Below, one piece after another: positions 19,855-30,238 of a stretch of 64,000 nucleotides of DNA. A model generated the notes under the pieces. It saw nothing but the letters and a program-made list of their open reading frames with translations, did no database searches and had not been told where the DNA came from. The position numbers and the translations under genes are program-made. The first letter of the stretch is position 1. Each line of letters begins with the position of its first letter. Source of the stretch: Thermomonas carbonis (GTDB lineage Bacteria; Pseudomonadota; Gammaproteobacteria; Xanthomonadales; Xanthomonadaceae); the NCBI RefSeq assembly GCF_014396975.1, contig NZ_CP060719.1, forward strand, positions 1,956,001 to 2,020,000, read 5' to 3'.

Positions 19855-20620
19855 ACGGCGGGATCGGCTTCAGTACGCCGTAGCGTTCCTTCGCGGGCTT
19901 GCTGGCCAATTTCGGGAACTCGATCTTCGGGGTGTCGACGGCGGTATCGGGTAACCGATCCAGCAGGTCGCGGATCAATGCCAGCCGACCGCGCTTCTGG
20001 TCGTTGAAGTCGACCAGCGTCCACGGCGCATGGCGGGTATGGGTGGCCTTGAGCATGACCTCGCGGGCACGGGTGTAGTCGCGGTAGCGCTTGCGTGCCT
20101 CCAGGTCGATGGGCGACAGCTTCCAGCCCTTGAGTGGATCCTCCAGCCGCTCGGCGAATCGCTTTTCCTGCTGTTCCTGGTCGCAGCACAGCCAGTACTT
20201 GAACAGCAGGATGCCGTCGTCGACCAGTTGCTGCTCGAACTGCGGCGCGGCATGCAGGAAGGCCTCGACCTGCGCATCGCTGGCGAAACCCATCACCTTT
20301 TCCACGCCGGCGCGGTTGTACCAGCTGCGGTCGAACAGCGTGATCTCGCCTGCTGCGGGCAACTGCGCGGCGTAGCGCTGGAAATACCATTGCCCGGCTT
20401 CGCGATCGGTCGGCTTGGGCAGCGCGACCACGTGGCACTGACGCGGGTTGAGGTGTTCGCGGATCGCATTGATCGCGCCGCCCTTGCCGGCGGTATCACG
20501 GCCCTCGAAGACCACGACCAGGCGCTGGCCGGCGTGCTGCACCCAGCGCGCCATGTGCGCGAGTTCGGACTGCAACGGTTGCAGCAGTGCTTCGTAGTCC
20601 TTGCGCTTCAGTTTGCTCAT
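19844..20620 (-). CDS. ppk2: polyphosphate kinase 2
   Basis: A 258-residue PPK2-family enzyme. It has the Walker A motif FEGRDTAGKGGAINAIREHL, the R-x-T/D-R-lid segment around PKPTDREAGQWYFQRY and the Walker B-type FDRSWYNRAGVEKVMGF. PPK2 enzymes use polyphosphate to phosphorylate nucleoside mono- or diphosphates (or the reverse); the substrate class cannot be decided from these motifs. It is the last gene of a moaB-XRE-ppk2 operon, overlapping the XRE gene by 4 bp (ATGA at 20617-20620). Confidence 0.93.
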   Translation of the reverse strand: MSKLKRKDYEALLQPLQSELAHMARWVQHAGQRLVVVFEGRDTAGKGGAINAIREHLNPRQCHVVALPKPTDREAGQWYFQRYAAQLPAAGEITLFDRSWYNRAGVEKVMGFASDAQVEAFLHAAPQFEQQLVDDGILLFKYWLCCDQEQQEKRFAERLEDPLKGWKLSPIDLEARKRYRDYTRAREVMLKATHTRHAPWTLVDFNDQKRGRLALIRDLLDRLPDTAVDTPKIEFPKLASKPAKERYGVLKPIPPFKA

Positions 20621-20952
20621 CGCGCGGGCTTCCTGCTCGGCTGCATGCTGCGCGCCACTTCCAGCAGCGCGCCCTGCTGGCGGGTGTTCAGGCTGCGATA
20701 GGCGGCCAGCAGGTCGTGCTCTCCCTTGGTCCGCGCCGGATCGAGGGTGCTGGCCAGTTCCGACAGCAGCGCGCCCGCAGGCACGCCGAAGGTGCGCGCC
20801 AGCGCGTCGACCTGGTCCTTGCCGGGCAGTTTCTCGCCACGCAGCCAGGCATTCACCGTGCTCACGCCGGCGCGCGGGATGGCGGTGGCGATGTCGACCA
20901 CGGTCAGGCCGCTGGCCTTGCTGAGCAATCGCAGGGTGGTATCGAGGGCCAT
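20617..20952 (-). CDS. XRE-type helix-turn-helix protein
   Basis: A 111-residue DNA-binding protein. The N-terminal 65 residues form a Cro/CI-type helix-turn-helix: GLTVVDIATAIPRAGVSTVN, AWLRGEKLPGKDQVDALART, FGVPAGALLSEL. The tail (LLAAYRSLNTRQQGALLEVA) may dimerise. ATG 20952 is preferred because AGGAG lies six bases upstream; a GTG two codons earlier overlaps the moaB stop. Sandwiched between moaB and ppk2 with tiny gaps, it may regulate this operon or polyphosphate metabolism. That is inference from position. Confidence 0.85.
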   Translation of the reverse strand: MALDTTLRLLSKASGLTVVDIATAIPRAGVSTVNAWLRGEKLPGKDQVDALARTFGVPAGALLSELASTLDPARTKGEHDLLAAYRSLNTRQQGALLEVARSMQPSRKPAR

Positions 20953-20954
20953 CG

Positions 20955-21473
20955 TCACTCCTTGAGCCGGGGCTTCAAATTGGCGAGGTTGCAGGGCCTG
21001 GTGCGTGCGTCGAGTTGCGCGGCAATGATTTTGTCCCAGCCGGTGCGGCAGGCCGATGTGGAGCCCGGCATCGCGAACAGGAAGGTGGCGTTGGCCAGCC
21101 CGGCGAAGGCCCGCGACTGCAGCGTGCTGGTGCCGATCTCCTCGAAGCTGATCGCGCGGAACAGTTCGCCGAAGCCATCCATCCGCTTGTCCAGCAGCGG
21201 CAGCAGGGCTTCCGGCGTGGAATCGCGGCCGGTGAAGCCGGTGCCGCCGGTGACGATGATGCCGTCCACCTCGGCATCGGCGATCCAGCGCGAGACCAGC
21301 GCGCGCATTGCGTACTTGTCGTCGCGCACGATCGCGCGCTCATGCAGGCGATGGCCGGCGTCGCGCAGCGCATCGGACAGGTAGTCGCCGGAGGTGTCGT
21401 TGTCCGCCGTGCGCGTGTCGGAGACCGTCAACACGCACAGCGACAGTGGCTTGAATTCGTGGGCAGCGCTCAT
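20955..21473 (-). CDS. moaB: molybdenum cofactor biosynthesis protein B
   Basis: A 172-residue protein of the MoaB/MogA family, which binds molybdopterin and acts at the adenylylation step of cofactor synthesis. Diagnostic motifs are CVLTVSDTRTADNDTSGDYL, the glycine-rich loop IIVTGGTGFTGRDSTPEALL and the C-terminal FAMPGSTSACRTGWDKII. ATG 21473 fits the family start. It heads the moaB-XRE-ppk2 operon. No other moa or moe genes are visible in the window. Confidence 0.93.
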   Translation of the reverse strand: MSAAHEFKPLSLCVLTVSDTRTADNDTSGDYLSDALRDAGHRLHERAIVRDDKYAMRALVSRWIADAEVDGIIVTGGTGFTGRDSTPEALLPLLDKRMDGFGELFRAISFEEIGTSTLQSRAFAGLANATFLFAMPGSTSACRTGWDKIIAAQLDARTRPCNLANLKPRLKE

Positions 21474-21507
21474 GCGCCGAGTGTAGGCCGGCCCCGTGCC
21501 GGCTGCA

Positions 21508-21975
21508 TCAGTGGTGCTGCCTGGAGAACGACAGCGAATACCATTGGGTGGCGTCCTCGTTCCAGCCGGCGGCGCGATACAGCGCGCGTGCGGCGGCGTT
21601 GTCCTGGCTGGTTTCCAGCGAGATGCCCATTGCGCCGTCCTCGCGTGCGAACTTCGCCGCGGCCTCCAGCAATGCGCGGGCGATCCCTCCGCGGCGCGCT
21701 GCAGCATCGACATACAGATCATTGAGGATCCAGGCCTTCGCGGTGCGTACCGAGGAGAACATCGGGTACAGCTGTGTGAAGCCGACGACCGAATTGCCGC
21801 GCTTGGCCACCATTACGACCGACTCGCCGAAGCGCAGGCGCTCGCGCAGCCACTGGCGCGCGAGTGGCAGGTCCGGAGCCTGCCCGTAGAAGCTGCGGTA
21901 GGCGTCGAACAGGATCGCCAGGGCGTCGAGGTCGGCCGGGCCGGCGCGTGAGATCGTGGTGTTTTCCATGCTCAT
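21508..21975 (-). CDS. GNAT family N-acetyltransferase
   Basis: A 155-residue protein of the Gcn5-related acetyltransferase superfamily. The N-terminus [20 protein letters not shown] leads into the fold, the acetyl-CoA pyrophosphate loop is [17 protein letters not shown] (about residues 92-108), and [18 protein letters not shown] is the usual C-terminal motif. The substrate is unknown. ATG 21975 overlaps the prfA stop (ATGA), suggesting coupling; an ATG two codons later is equally possible. It is the third gene after hemA and prfA. Confidence 0.88.
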   Translation of the reverse strand: MSMENTTISRAGPADLDALAILFDAYRSFYGQAPDLPLARQWLRERLRFGESVVMVAKRGNSVVGFTQLYPMFSSVRTAKAWILNDLYVDAAARRGGIARALLEAAAKFAREDGAMGISLETSQDNAAARALYRAAGWNEDATQWYSLSFSRQHH

Positions 21976-23060
21976 GGTTCCTGTGCCAGGCGGGCGAGTG
22001 CTTCTGCCTGCTGTTCCTGCTGCAGGCGCAGGACCAGCGGGTCCAGGTCGCCTTCCAGGATGTTCGGCAGGTCGTACAGGGTCAGGCCTTCCACGCGGTG
22101 GTCGGTAATCCGGCCCTGCGGGTAGCTGTAGGTGCGGATGCGCTGGCTGCGGTCGCCACTGCCGACCTGCAGCTTGCGATCCGCGGCGGTCGCGGCGGTA
22201 CGCTTCTCGAGTTCGGCATCCGCCAGCATCGCCTGCAGGCGCTTCATCGCCTTGTCGCGGTTGGCGTGCTGGCTGCGCTCGGTCTGGTTTTCGACCACCA
22301 CGCCGCTGGGAATGTGGGTGATGCGGATCGCCGACTCGGTCTTGTTGACATGCTGGCCGCCGGCACCGGAGGATCGGAACGTATCGATGCGCAGGTCCGC
22401 GGGATTGATCACGATGTCGGTGTCGCCGCTGGGTTCGATCGCGATGATCGCAACCGTCGCCGCCGAGGTATGGATGCGGCCCTGCGATTCGGTGGCTGGT
22501 ACGCGCTGCACGCGATGCGTGCCGGATTCGTATTTCAGCTTCGCGTAGGCACCATCGCCTTCCACGCGGGCGACGAGTTCCTTGTAACCGCCGTGCTCGC
22601 CGGGATTCGCGGATTCCACTTCGACCCGCCAGCCCTGCGCTTCCGCGAAGCGCGAGTACATCCGGAACAGGTCGCCGGCGAAGATCGCGGCCTCGTCGCC
22701 ACCGGTGCCGGCGCGCACTTCCAGGTACAGGCCGCCGCCGTCGCGCGCATCCTTCGGGATCAGCTGCGCCAGCAGTTCGCCTTCGAGCTGCTGCAGGCGC
22801 GCGGTCGCCGCTTCGATTTCGTCGTCGGCCAGTTCGCGCAGTTCCGGGTCGCTGCGCATCGCCTCTGCGGCGGCGAGGTCGGCGCGCGCCTGCGCTTCGG
22901 CGGCCAGCGCATCCGCCACCGGCTGCAGGGTGGCGAACTCGCGCGACAGGTTGCGGAAGCGGTGCTGGTCGGCGGCGATCGCGGGATCGGCCAGCAGGCG
23001 TTCCACTTCCTCGCGCCGTTCCACCAGCGCGTCGAGTTTGCGGCGCAGGGCAGGGGTCAT
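21972..23060 (-). CDS. prfA: peptide chain release factor 1
   Basis: A 362-residue RF1. The catalytic GGQ motif is in [18 protein letters not shown] (about residue 235), and the PAT-type stop-recognition tripeptide is in the segment [17 protein letters not shown]. It terminates translation at UAA and UAG. ATG 23060 gives [18 protein letters not shown], the family start. It overlaps the hemA stop (ATGA at 23057-23060) and the GNAT start (21972-21975), so the three genes form one operon. The hemA-prfA pairing is conserved in gammaproteobacteria; prmC is not the next gene here. Confidence 0.97.
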   Translation of the reverse strand: MTPALRRKLDALVERREEVERLLADPAIAADQHRFRNLSREFATLQPVADALAAEAQARADLAAAEAMRSDPELRELADDEIEAATARLQQLEGELLAQLIPKDARDGGGLYLEVRAGTGGDEAAIFAGDLFRMYSRFAEAQGWRVEVESANPGEHGGYKELVARVEGDGAYAKLKYESGTHRVQRVPATESQGRIHTSAATVAIIAIEPSGDTDIVINPADLRIDTFRSSGAGGQHVNKTESAIRITHIPSGVVVENQTERSQHANRDKAMKRLQAMLADAELEKRTAATAADRKLQVGSGDRSQRIRTYSYPQGRITDHRVEGLTLYDLPNILEGDLDPLVLRLQQEQQAEALARLAQEP

Positions 23061-24322
23061 GCGTCGGCGCGATCCGTGTCCGCAGCCGGGAACAGCTTCT
23101 CCGCGGCGCGGGCGAGGTCGCCGTCGCCACCGAGCGCCGCTTCGCGCAGCGCAACGGTGGGCGCATGCAGCAAGCGGTTGGTCAGGGTGTGCGCCAGCAG
23201 ATCCAGCGCCTGTTCCGGCGGCATCCCGGCGGCAAGTTGCGCGCGAGCCTTGGCCAGCGCGTCCGCGCGGGCGGCGTCGCCATGCGCCCGCAGGCGTAGC
23301 AGAGGTTGCTGGCGACCGCTGGCCTGCCAATGTTCCACGAAGCGCGCGGTCTGCAGTTCGACGATCGCCTCGGCCTGCTGGGCGGCCTCGCGGCGGCCGC
23401 GGCGGTTGTCCTCGATCGCCCGTTCCAGGTCGTCGACGGTGTACAGGAACACGTCACGCAGGCCGGAGACGTCGCTGTCGATATCGCGCGGCACGGCCAG
23501 GTCGAGCAGCAGCATCGGCCGATGCCGGCGCAGCCGCAGCGCGTGCTCGATCTGCGTGCGATGCAGGATCGGCGCGCGGCTGGCGGTCGCGGAAATGACG
23601 ATGTCGGCTTCGGCCAGGTGCTTGTCCAGCTCGGCCAGCGGCAAGGCCATGCCGCCGTGGCGGCTGGCCAGTTCCTGCGCGTGGGCGAGGGTGCGGTTGG
23701 CGATCAGCAGGCGCTGCGCCTTGGCCTCCACCAGATGCCGCGCGGCCAGTTCGATGGTCTCGCCGGCACCGATCAGCAGCACGGTCGACTCGTTCAATCG
23801 CGCGAAGCTTTCCTGCGCCAGCCGCACCGCGGTCGACGCCACCGAGACCGGATTCGCGCCGATGCGGGTGTCGGTGCGCGCGCGCTTGGCGGTGGCGAAG
23901 GCCTGCTGGAACAGCCGATCCAGTTGGCCGCCCAATGCGCCGGCCTCGCGCGCGGCCGACCACGCCTGCTTGACCTGGCCGAGGATCTGCGGCTCGCCGA
24001 GCACCAGCGAATCCAGCCCGCTGGCGACCCGGAACAGGTGGCGCACGGCATCGGCATCGCGATGGCGATAGAGGTAAGCGGTCAGTTCGCCGCCGGCCTG
24101 TGGATGGGTGCCCAGCCAGCCGGCCAGCGCCTGGCCGTCATCGTCCGAATGCGCGTACAGCTCGGTGCGATTGCAAGTCGACAGCAGCACGGCCTCGTGC
24201 ACCTCCGGCAACGCACGCAGCGACGCCAATGCCGGCCCCAGCGATTCCGGGGCGAACGCCACCCGCTCGCGCAGGCTGACCGGCGCGGTCTGGTGGTTGA
24301 TGCCGAGGACGTGCAAGGCCAT
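23057..24322 (-). CDS. hemA: glutamyl-tRNA reductase
   Basis: A 421-residue enzyme making glutamate-1-semialdehyde from glutamyl-tRNA, the first step of C5 tetrapyrrole synthesis. The catalytic Cys is in [12 protein letters not shown] (about residue 50). Other motifs are [20 protein letters not shown], the NADPH-binding [17 protein letters not shown] (about 185-201) and the C-terminal dimerisation helices. ATG 24322 gives [20 protein letters not shown], the typical start. It is divergent from the secreted TPR gene at 24390; the two share a 67-base promoter region. Confidence 0.97.
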   Translation of the reverse strand: MALHVLGINHQTAPVSLRERVAFAPESLGPALASLRALPEVHEAVLLSTCNRTELYAHSDDDGQALAGWLGTHPQAGGELTAYLYRHRDADAVRHLFRVASGLDSLVLGEPQILGQVKQAWSAAREAGALGGQLDRLFQQAFATAKRARTDTRIGANPVSVASTAVRLAQESFARLNESTVLLIGAGETIELAARHLVEAKAQRLLIANRTLAHAQELASRHGGMALPLAELDKHLAEADIVISATASRAPILHRTQIEHALRLRRHRPMLLLDLAVPRDIDSDVSGLRDVFLYTVDDLERAIEDNRRGRREAAQQAEAIVELQTARFVEHWQASGRQQPLLRLRAHGDAARADALAKARAQLAAGMPPEQALDLLAHTLTNRLLHAPTVALREAALGGDGDLARAAEKLFPAADTDRADA

Positions 24323-24389
24323 GCGGGAAATCCGTTCAGGTGCCTGCGATAAGCTGCTGGCCCGATCCGTCATTGTACCGGCCCGCCCC

Positions 24390-26072
24390 ATGCCCATCCC
24401 GCAACACGCTGGTCCACGCCTGCTGCTGTTGGCGGCATTGCTCGCCCCCGGTCTTGCAATGGGCACCTCTAAGCCAGGGCAAGCGAAGGCCGAGGTCGAT
24501 CCGATGGAAGCCAGCCTTGCGGGTGAATTCGCCCTGCAGGCCGGGCAATTGCCCGAGGCCGCCCGCCAGTACCTGCAAGCCGCGCGCAGCGCCAGCGACC
24601 CGGTACTGGCCGAACGCGCCACCCGCATCGCCCTGCTGGCGGATGAAGACGCGCTGGCTCGCGATGCCTTCAAGACCTGGCAGTCGCTTGCGCCCGCGGG
24701 CGGCGAAGCGCAACAGATGGTCGCTGCCGGGCTTGCGTTGCGCGCAGGCGACAAGCGCGCGTCCCGTCGCGAACTACGGGCCTTGCTGGCCGATGGCGGC
24801 AAAGGCTGGCGCAGTGCGCTGGCGGCGCTGTTCGGCGCGGTCGGCAAGCAGCAGAAACTGGTTGTTGCGATGATCGACGGGATCGTCGATGACAACCTGC
24901 TACCCGACGACCTGCAGGCCTGGCTCGGCTTCGGCGGGCTGGCGCAGCGGCTGGAACGGCCGGCACTGGTGGACCGCATCGTCGACGAGATCGTCCGCCG
25001 CTATCCGGGCGAACCTCGGGTTGCGTTGCTGCGCGCCCAGTTGCTGCGCGAGGGCGGCAAGTTGGGCGAGGCCCGTGCGCTGCTTGCCGGGCTGGAGGAT
25101 GCCGCCAAGCTTTCAACGCCGTTGCGTTGGTCGCTGGCCGGCGAATACGACGCCCTCGGCGACAGCGCCAAGGCCGCGCAGGTGCTGGGCTGGGGCGCGC
25201 AGGACGATGCCAGCCACGTGCAGCGCGCGATGTTGCTTGACAAGGCCAAGGACAAGACCGGGCTGGTCGCGCTGTATGACGAGCTCAAGCGCGAAGCCAC
25301 CCACCCCAACCCGATGCGCCGGCTGTTGCTGGGCCAACTGGCGGAATTGCTGGAACGCTATGAGGATGCCCGCAGCTGGTACGCCAACGTGCCCGGTGAA
25401 GGCGTGCAGGGCATCGCCCGCCTGCGTGGCGCCAACGTGCTGCACGCGATGGGTCGCAAGCCGGCGGCCTTCGACGAACTGCATGCGATCCAGTCCGACC
25501 AGACCCTGGACGAAGACGCCCGCCGCGACGGCTACCTGCTGGAGGCCGAATTGCGGCTCAAGGACAAGGACGACGCAGGTGAACTCGACGTGTACGCGCG
25601 CGGCCTGGCCGCCTTCGCCGACGACGAGGCGCTGCTGTACTCGCGCGCACTGCTGTGGGAGCGCCGCGACGAGATAGCCAAGGCCGAAGCCGACTTCCGC
25701 CGAATCCTGGTGATCTCGCCGGACGATGTGAACACGCTCAATGCGCTGGGTTACACCCTTGCGGATCGGACCACCCGTTATCGCGAGGCGCTGGAGCTGA
25801 TCGATCGCGCACGGGTGGCCGCCCCCGGCAACGCCGCGATCATCGACAGCTACGGCTGGGTCCTGTTCCGCTTGGGCAAGCCGCGCCAGGCACTCGACCA
25901 CCTGCGCCACGCCTACGCACTGCAGAAGGATGCCGACATCGGCAGCCATCTTGGTCATGTGCTGTGGGTGCTCGGCGAGCGCGAGGAAGCACGCAAGTAC
26001 TTCGAGGAAGCGCGCAAGATCGACCCGGACAACCGCTCGCTGCAGCGCGCCCTGCAGGCCACCGGCGCGTGA
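24390..26072 (+). CDS. exported tetratricopeptide repeat protein
   Basis: A 560-residue protein with an N-terminal signal ([16 protein letters not shown]) and a long array of TPR-like helical pairs. The best preserved are at the C-terminus ([60 protein letters not shown]). It is probably periplasmic or lipid-anchored on the inner face of the outer membrane, as a scaffold. Its stop overlaps the GTG of lolB, so both may be made from one transcript; the lolB link suggests a job in envelope assembly. Function is otherwise unknown. Confidence 0.87.
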   Translation: MPIPQHAGPRLLLLAALLAPGLAMGTSKPGQAKAEVDPMEASLAGEFALQAGQLPEAARQYLQAARSASDPVLAERATRIALLADEDALARDAFKTWQSLAPAGGEAQQMVAAGLALRAGDKRASRRELRALLADGGKGWRSALAALFGAVGKQQKLVVAMIDGIVDDNLLPDDLQAWLGFGGLAQRLERPALVDRIVDEIVRRYPGEPRVALLRAQLLREGGKLGEARALLAGLEDAAKLSTPLRWSLAGEYDALGDSAKAAQVLGWGAQDDASHVQRAMLLDKAKDKTGLVALYDELKREATHPNPMRRLLLGQLAELLERYEDARSWYANVPGEGVQGIARLRGANVLHAMGRKPAAFDELHAIQSDQTLDEDARRDGYLLEAELRLKDKDDAGELDVYARGLAAFADDEALLYSRALLWERRDEIAKAEADFRRILVISPDDVNTLNALGYTLADRTTRYREALELIDRARVAAPGNAAIIDSYGWVLFRLGKPRQALDHLRHAYALQKDADIGSHLGHVLWVLGEREEARKYFEEARKIDPDNRSLQRALQATGA

Positions 26073-26737
26073 ACCGGCAAGTTGTGTTGGCGGCGCTGGC
26101 CATGGTCGTGCTGGCGGGTTGCCGGGGTCTGCCCGTTGCCGATCAGGCTGCGCCGGTCGAAACCGTGATCGGCAGCCAGGCGGATTCGGCCGCGGCCATC
26201 GCCCATCGCCAGCGCGTCCTGCAGTTGGGTCTGGCCGAAGGCGATTGCACCAGCCCCGCGTGGGCGATGACCGGCCGTGTCGCGCTGTCCAACGGCAAGC
26301 ACGGTGGAAGCGGGCGCATTACATGGTCGCAATCGGCCGGCAAGGCGCGGATCGAGTTGACGGCACCGGTCACCCGCCAGGGCTGGGCGCTCGATGTCGA
26401 TGCCGAGGGCGCGACCTTGCATGGCGTCCCCGACGGTCCGGTGCGTGGTGCGGATGCCGCTGCGTTGTTGCGCGAGCGAACCGGCTGGGACATTCCCGTC
26501 GCTGGCCTGGGCTGCTGGGTGCGTGGTGCGTGGGCCAACGAGGCCGCGTTCGGTGCTGCCAGCGTCGGCTACGGCGAAGACGGGCGGGTGCAGCTTATCG
26601 AGCAGGCCGGCTGGACCATCGATTACGCCGATTGGAAGCTCGACGCCGCCAGCGGCGTGGACTTGCCGGCGCGGATCACCGCCTTGCGCAACACGGACCG
26701 GGTGCGCCTGGTCGTGGATCATTGGAGCGGGGACTAA
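26069..26737 (+). CDS. lolB: outer membrane lipoprotein insertion protein LolB
   Basis: A 222-residue lipoprotein starting at GTG 26069, which overlaps the TPR gene stop (GTGA). The signal peptide [14 protein letters not shown] has a clear lipobox (LAGC, Cys about residue 18). The mature protein has the LolB features [40 protein letters not shown] and the C-terminal [11 protein letters not shown]. LolB receives lipoproteins from LolA at the inner face of the outer membrane. It is followed by ispE, 8 bases away, the usual gammaproteobacterial order. Confidence 0.93.
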   Translation: MNRQVVLAALAMVVLAGCRGLPVADQAAPVETVIGSQADSAAAIAHRQRVLQLGLAEGDCTSPAWAMTGRVALSNGKHGGSGRITWSQSAGKARIELTAPVTRQGWALDVDAEGATLHGVPDGPVRGADAAALLRERTGWDIPVAGLGCWVRGAWANEAAFGAASVGYGEDGRVQLIEQAGWTIDYADWKLDAASGVDLPARITALRNTDRVRLVVDHWSGD

Positions 26738-26745
26738 GCTTTCAG

Positions 26746-27654
26746 ATGTCCGCATTTCCGGCATCCGAGGGTTGGAGTGCTTGGCCTGCGCCGGCCAAGC
26801 TCAACCTGTTCCTGCGCATCACCGGTCGCCGGGCGGATGGCTACCACACGCTGCAGACAGTGTTCCGGCTGCTGGACTGGGGCGATGTCGTCCATTTGCG
26901 GCCGCGCAGGGATGGCGTCATCGCTCGGGTCGGTGCCGGGGCTGATGGCGTCGCTGAAGCCGATGATCTGATGGTGCGTGCGGCAGAAGTTCTGCGAAAT
27001 GAGACGAATTGCAGTGAAGGTGTCGACATTGGCATCGAAAAAAATATCCCGATGGGTGGCGGCTTCGGTGGTGGTTCGTCCGATGCCGCGACCGTGCTGG
27101 TGGTGCTCGACCGGTTGTGGGGTCTGAATCTCGGCGTTGATCGGCTCGCGGCGCTCGGCCTGCAATTAGGGGCAGACGTGCCGATCTTCGTCCGCGGGCA
27201 CAATGCCTGGGCCGAAGGCGTGGGCGATCTGCTCACCGCGATCGACCTGCCGCCGGCCTGGTATGCGGTCGCCAGTCCCGGAGTCCATGCCACCACCGCC
27301 GCCCTGTTCCAAGCCCATGATTTGACGCGGAATGCTGCACCCGCGAAAATAGCGGGCTTCCTTTCCGGAATATCCCCGTCAGGGGGCGTGCTCGACAATG
27401 CGTTCGAGCCGGTGCTGCGCCGCCGTGAACCCGCCGTCGAGGCCCTGTTCACGGCGCTGGCAAGCATCGGCACGCCGCGCTTGACGGGTTCGGGCAGCGG
27501 TTGTTTCGTCGAATTCGCGGATCGCGAATCCGCCGAAACCGCGCTCGCTTCGCTCCCTCCAGGCCTCAACGCCTGGTTGGCACGGGGTGCGGACAGGTCG
27601 CCATTGCTGGATGCAATGGAAGTTTTCAATGCAGGGGCGTCGCCAAGCGGTTAA
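26746..27654 (+). CDS. ispE: 4-diphosphocytidyl-2-C-methyl-D-erythritol kinase
   Basis: A 302-residue GHMP kinase of the non-mevalonate isoprenoid pathway. Motif 1 is [20 protein letters not shown] (about residues 13-32); the ATP-binding glycine loop is [19 protein letters not shown] (about 97-115); motif 3 is [14 protein letters not shown] near the C-terminus. The stop codon TAA (27652-27654) lies inside tRNA-Gln: the last seven codons and the stop are also the 5' part of the tRNA gene. Some bases therefore serve both a protein and a tRNA. Confidence 0.95.
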   Translation: MSAFPASEGWSAWPAPAKLNLFLRITGRRADGYHTLQTVFRLLDWGDVVHLRPRRDGVIARVGAGADGVAEADDLMVRAAEVLRNETNCSEGVDIGIEKNIPMGGGFGGGSSDAATVLVVLDRLWGLNLGVDRLAALGLQLGADVPIFVRGHNAWAEGVGDLLTAIDLPPAWYAVASPGVHATTAALFQAHDLTRNAAPAKIAGFLSGISPSGGVLDNAFEPVLRRREPAVEALFTALASIGTPRLTGSGSGCFVEFADRESAETALASLPPGLNAWLARGADRSPLLDAMEVFNAGASPSG

Positions 27655-27708
27655 GGCACCAGGTTTTGATCCTGGCATGCGTAGGTTCGAATCCTTCCGC
27701 CCCTGCCA
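27633..27708 (+). tRNA. tRNA-Gln (TTG)
   Basis: The cloverleaf can be drawn fully. The acceptor AGGGGCG pairs with CGCCCCT, the anticodon stem CCAGG/CCTGG closes the loop TTTTGAT (anticodon TTG, reading CAA), and the T arm is GTAGG TTCGAAT CCTTC-like. Discriminator G is followed by an encoded CCA at 27706-27708. Its first 22 bases overlap the end of ispE. Confidence 0.95.
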
Positions 27709-27815
27709 GTTTTTGTTCGAGACGTTCGTTCGCACCATCCGTACTTTTCTGTCGCGCGACTTTTTCGCGCGGCCCATTGCACCGCCACGGTCAGAGCGCA
27801 GCGGGAATTCGAGCC

Positions 27816-28775
27816 ATGCAAGACGATCGCAACCTCCTGGTCTTTTCCGGCAATGCCAACCGGCCGCTGGCCGATGCGGTGTGCCGCGAGTTGGGCGTGC
27901 GCCCGGGCAAGGCGCTGGTCAGTACGTTCTCCGACGGCGAAGTCCAGGTCGAGATCGAGGAGAACGTGCGCAGGCAGGAAGTCTTCATCATCCAGCCGAC
28001 CAATGCGCCGACCGCCGAGAATTTCATGGAACTGCTGGTGCTGGTGGATGCGCTGAAGCGCGCCTCGGCGGCCAGCGTCACCGCGGTGGTGCCGTACTTC
28101 GGTTACGCCCGCCAGGATCGTCGCCCGCGTTCGTCGCGCGTGCCGATCACCGCCAAGGTGGCAGCGAAGATGTTCGGCGCGGTGGGCACCGACCGGGTGC
28201 TGACGGTCGACCTGCACGCGGACCAGATCCAGGGCTTCTTCGACATGCCGGTGGACAATGTGTACGCGTCGCCGCTGCTGCTCGCCGATATCTGGCGCGC
28301 GCATGGCACCGACAACCTGATCGTGGTGTCGCCGGACGTCGGCGGCGTGGTGCGTGCACGCGCCATCGCCAAGCGACTGGACGATGCCGATCTGGCCATC
28401 ATCGACAAGCGCCGGCCGAAGGCCAACGTGTCGACGGTGATGAACATCATCGGCGACGTGGAGGGCAAGACCTGCGTGCTGGTCGATGACATCGTCGACA
28501 CTGCCGGCACCCTGTGCGCCGCCGCGAACGCGCTGAAGGAGCGCGGGGCGTTGAAGGTCGCGGCGTACTGCACCCACCCTGTGCTGTCCGGCGCGGCGAT
28601 CGACAATGTCACCCGCTCGCAGCTGGACGAGCTGGTGGTGACCGACACCATCCGCCTGTCCGACGCCGCCAAGGCCTGCCCGAAGATCCGCCAGCTCAGC
28701 GTGGCCGAGCTGCTGGCCGAAACCATTCGCCGGGTGGCGTTCGGCGAATCCGTCAGTTCGCTCTACGTCGACTGA
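27816..28775 (+). CDS. prs: ribose-phosphate pyrophosphokinase
   Basis: A 319-residue class I PRPP synthetase. The start [20 protein letters not shown], the flexible catalytic loop segment [19 protein letters not shown], the metal/ribose site [13 protein letters not shown] and the PRPP-binding loop [14 protein letters not shown] are all present. It makes PRPP for nucleotide, His and Trp synthesis. It lies 107 bases after tRNA-Gln; that gap holds a GC-rich stem (CGCGCGA/TCGCGCG at 27753-27771) without a T run. Two hairpins follow the gene before rplY. Confidence 0.97.
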   Translation: MQDDRNLLVFSGNANRPLADAVCRELGVRPGKALVSTFSDGEVQVEIEENVRRQEVFIIQPTNAPTAENFMELLVLVDALKRASAASVTAVVPYFGYARQDRRPRSSRVPITAKVAAKMFGAVGTDRVLTVDLHADQIQGFFDMPVDNVYASPLLLADIWRAHGTDNLIVVSPDVGGVVRARAIAKRLDDADLAIIDKRRPKANVSTVMNIIGDVEGKTCVLVDDIVDTAGTLCAAANALKERGALKVAAYCTHPVLSGAAIDNVTRSQLDELVVTDTIRLSDAAKACPKIRQLSVAELLAETIRRVAFGESVSSLYVD

Positions 28776-28884
28776 CCGCAAGAATTCGCGATGCCGGTCC
28801 CCGGCGCCGCAACCCACTCACCTGGTCGCGGGTGAGTGACATCGCCGCCGCGAGGCGGCTTCAATGCAACGAGAGTGAAACAAC
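28776..28884 (+). promoter_or_regulatory. two hairpins between prs and rplY
   Basis: The gap holds CACTCACC (28815-28822) pairing with GGTGAGTG (28831-28838) around an 8-base loop, then GCCGCC (28844-28849) pairing with GGCGGC (28854-28859) across a GCGA tetraloop. No T run follows either, so they are more likely transcript-processing or stability elements than terminators. Confidence 0.4.
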
Positions 28885-29535
28885 ATGGCAACGCATGAAA
28901 TCAACGTCGAAAGCCGCGCAGTCGAAGGCAAGGGTGCGAGCCGCCGCCTTCGTCTGGCCGGCAAGATCCCCGCCATCGTCTACGGTGGCGAACTCCAGCC
29001 CGTCGCGATCCAGCTCGACCACGAGAAGGTCTGGCTGGCCCAGCAGAACGAGTGGTTCTACTCGTCGATCCTGGACCTGAGCCTCGGTGGCGACATCCAG
29101 AAGGTGCTGCTGCGCGATATCCAGCGCCATCCGTTCAAGCAGATCATCATGCACCTGGACTTCCAGCGCGTGAATGCCAACGAGGCGCTGCGCGCCAAGG
29201 TGCCGCTGCACTTCCTCAACCAGGAGACCTCGCCGGCCGGCAAGGCCGCCGACGTGGTGGTTCTGCACGAACTGAACGATGTCGAAGTGAGTTGCCTGCC
29301 GAAGGACCTGCCGGAGTTCATCGAGATCGATCTGGCGAATCTGGTCGTCGGCGACATCATCCACCTGTCCGAGCTGAAGCTGCCGGCTGGCGTGGAGATC
29401 CCGGAACTCAAGCTGGGCAAGGAACACGACGTCGCCGTCGTGATCGCCAAGCACGGCAAGGAAGATGCCGAAGTCGACGCGCCGGAAACCGCCGAAGTGC
29501 CGGCGACCAAGGCCGCGAAGAAGGACGACAAGTAA
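28885..29535 (+). CDS. rplY: 50S ribosomal protein L25/general stress protein Ctc
   Basis: A 216-residue long-form L25 (Ctc/TL5 type). The N-terminal 95 residues are the 5S rRNA-binding domain (VEGKGASRRLRLAGKIPAIV, DIQRHPFKQIIMHLDFQRVN). The C-terminal TL5 domain carries KVPLHFLNQETSPAGKAADV and the tail is Ala/Lys-rich (TKAAKKDDK). It binds 5S rRNA in the central protuberance. It lies between prs and pth, as in many gammaproteobacteria. Confidence 0.95.
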   Translation: MATHEINVESRAVEGKGASRRLRLAGKIPAIVYGGELQPVAIQLDHEKVWLAQQNEWFYSSILDLSLGGDIQKVLLRDIQRHPFKQIIMHLDFQRVNANEALRAKVPLHFLNQETSPAGKAADVVVLHELNDVEVSCLPKDLPEFIEIDLANLVVGDIIHLSELKLPAGVEIPELKLGKEHDVAVVIAKHGKEDAEVDAPETAEVPATKAAKKDDK

Positions 29536-29595
29536 TCGCGCCGCGTCCCGCCGGTTCGCGCCGGCGGGACGTCCGCATTGCTTTGCGATGCCGCG

Positions 29596-30180
29596 ATGGC
29601 AGGCCTGCGCCTCATCGTCGGGCTGGGCAATCCCGGACCCGAACACGCCAGAACCCGGCACAACGCCGGGTTCTGGTTCATTGACGCGCTCGCGGAACAG
29701 GTGCGCGTGCGCTTCGGGCTGGACAGCAAATTGTTCGGCGAGATCGCCAAGGCCGATATCGGTGGTCGCGATGTGTGGATGCTGAAGCCGGCGACCTTCA
29801 TGAATCTTTCCGGCAAGTCGATCACCGCGGCATTGCGCTACTGGAAGATCGAACCGGAGGAAATGCTGGTCGCGCATGACGAACTGGACATGCCGCCCGG
29901 TGTGGCAAGGCTCAAGTTCGATGGCGGCCACGGCGGTCAGAACGGCCTGCGCGACACCATGCGTCTGCTCGGGCACGGCAAGTTCCACCGCCTGCGGGTC
30001 GGCATCGGCCATCCCGGGCACAAGGACAGGGTCACCCCCTGGGTGCTCGGCAAGCCCGGGCGCGACGACGAAGCGAGCATCCTGCGCGCCATCGACGATG
30101 CCATCGGCGTGCTGCCGCTGGCGATGGACGGCAACTACCAGGACGCGATGACCCGGCTGCATACGCCGCGGCCAGGCTGA
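29596..30180 (+). CDS. pth: peptidyl-tRNA hydrolase
   Basis: A 194-residue Pth that frees stalled peptidyl-tRNA. The start [20 protein letters not shown] contains the conserved NPG, and the catalytic His22 follows in TRHNAGFWF. Other conserved parts are [30 protein letters not shown] (catalytic Asp) and [14 protein letters not shown] 29596 was chosen because homology starts there; a TTG six codons upstream is unlikely. Confidence 0.96.
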   Translation: MAGLRLIVGLGNPGPEHARTRHNAGFWFIDALAEQVRVRFGLDSKLFGEIAKADIGGRDVWMLKPATFMNLSGKSITAALRYWKIEPEEMLVAHDELDMPPGVARLKFDGGHGGQNGLRDTMRLLGHGKFHRLRVGIGHPGHKDRVTPWVLGKPGRDDEASILRAIDDAIGVLPLAMDGNYQDAMTRLHTPRPG

Positions 30181-30238
30181 TCCAACTGATTTTTCCTCGC
30201 GCGGCCAGAAGCCGCGCGACAACGGAGCAACCAGCGAC

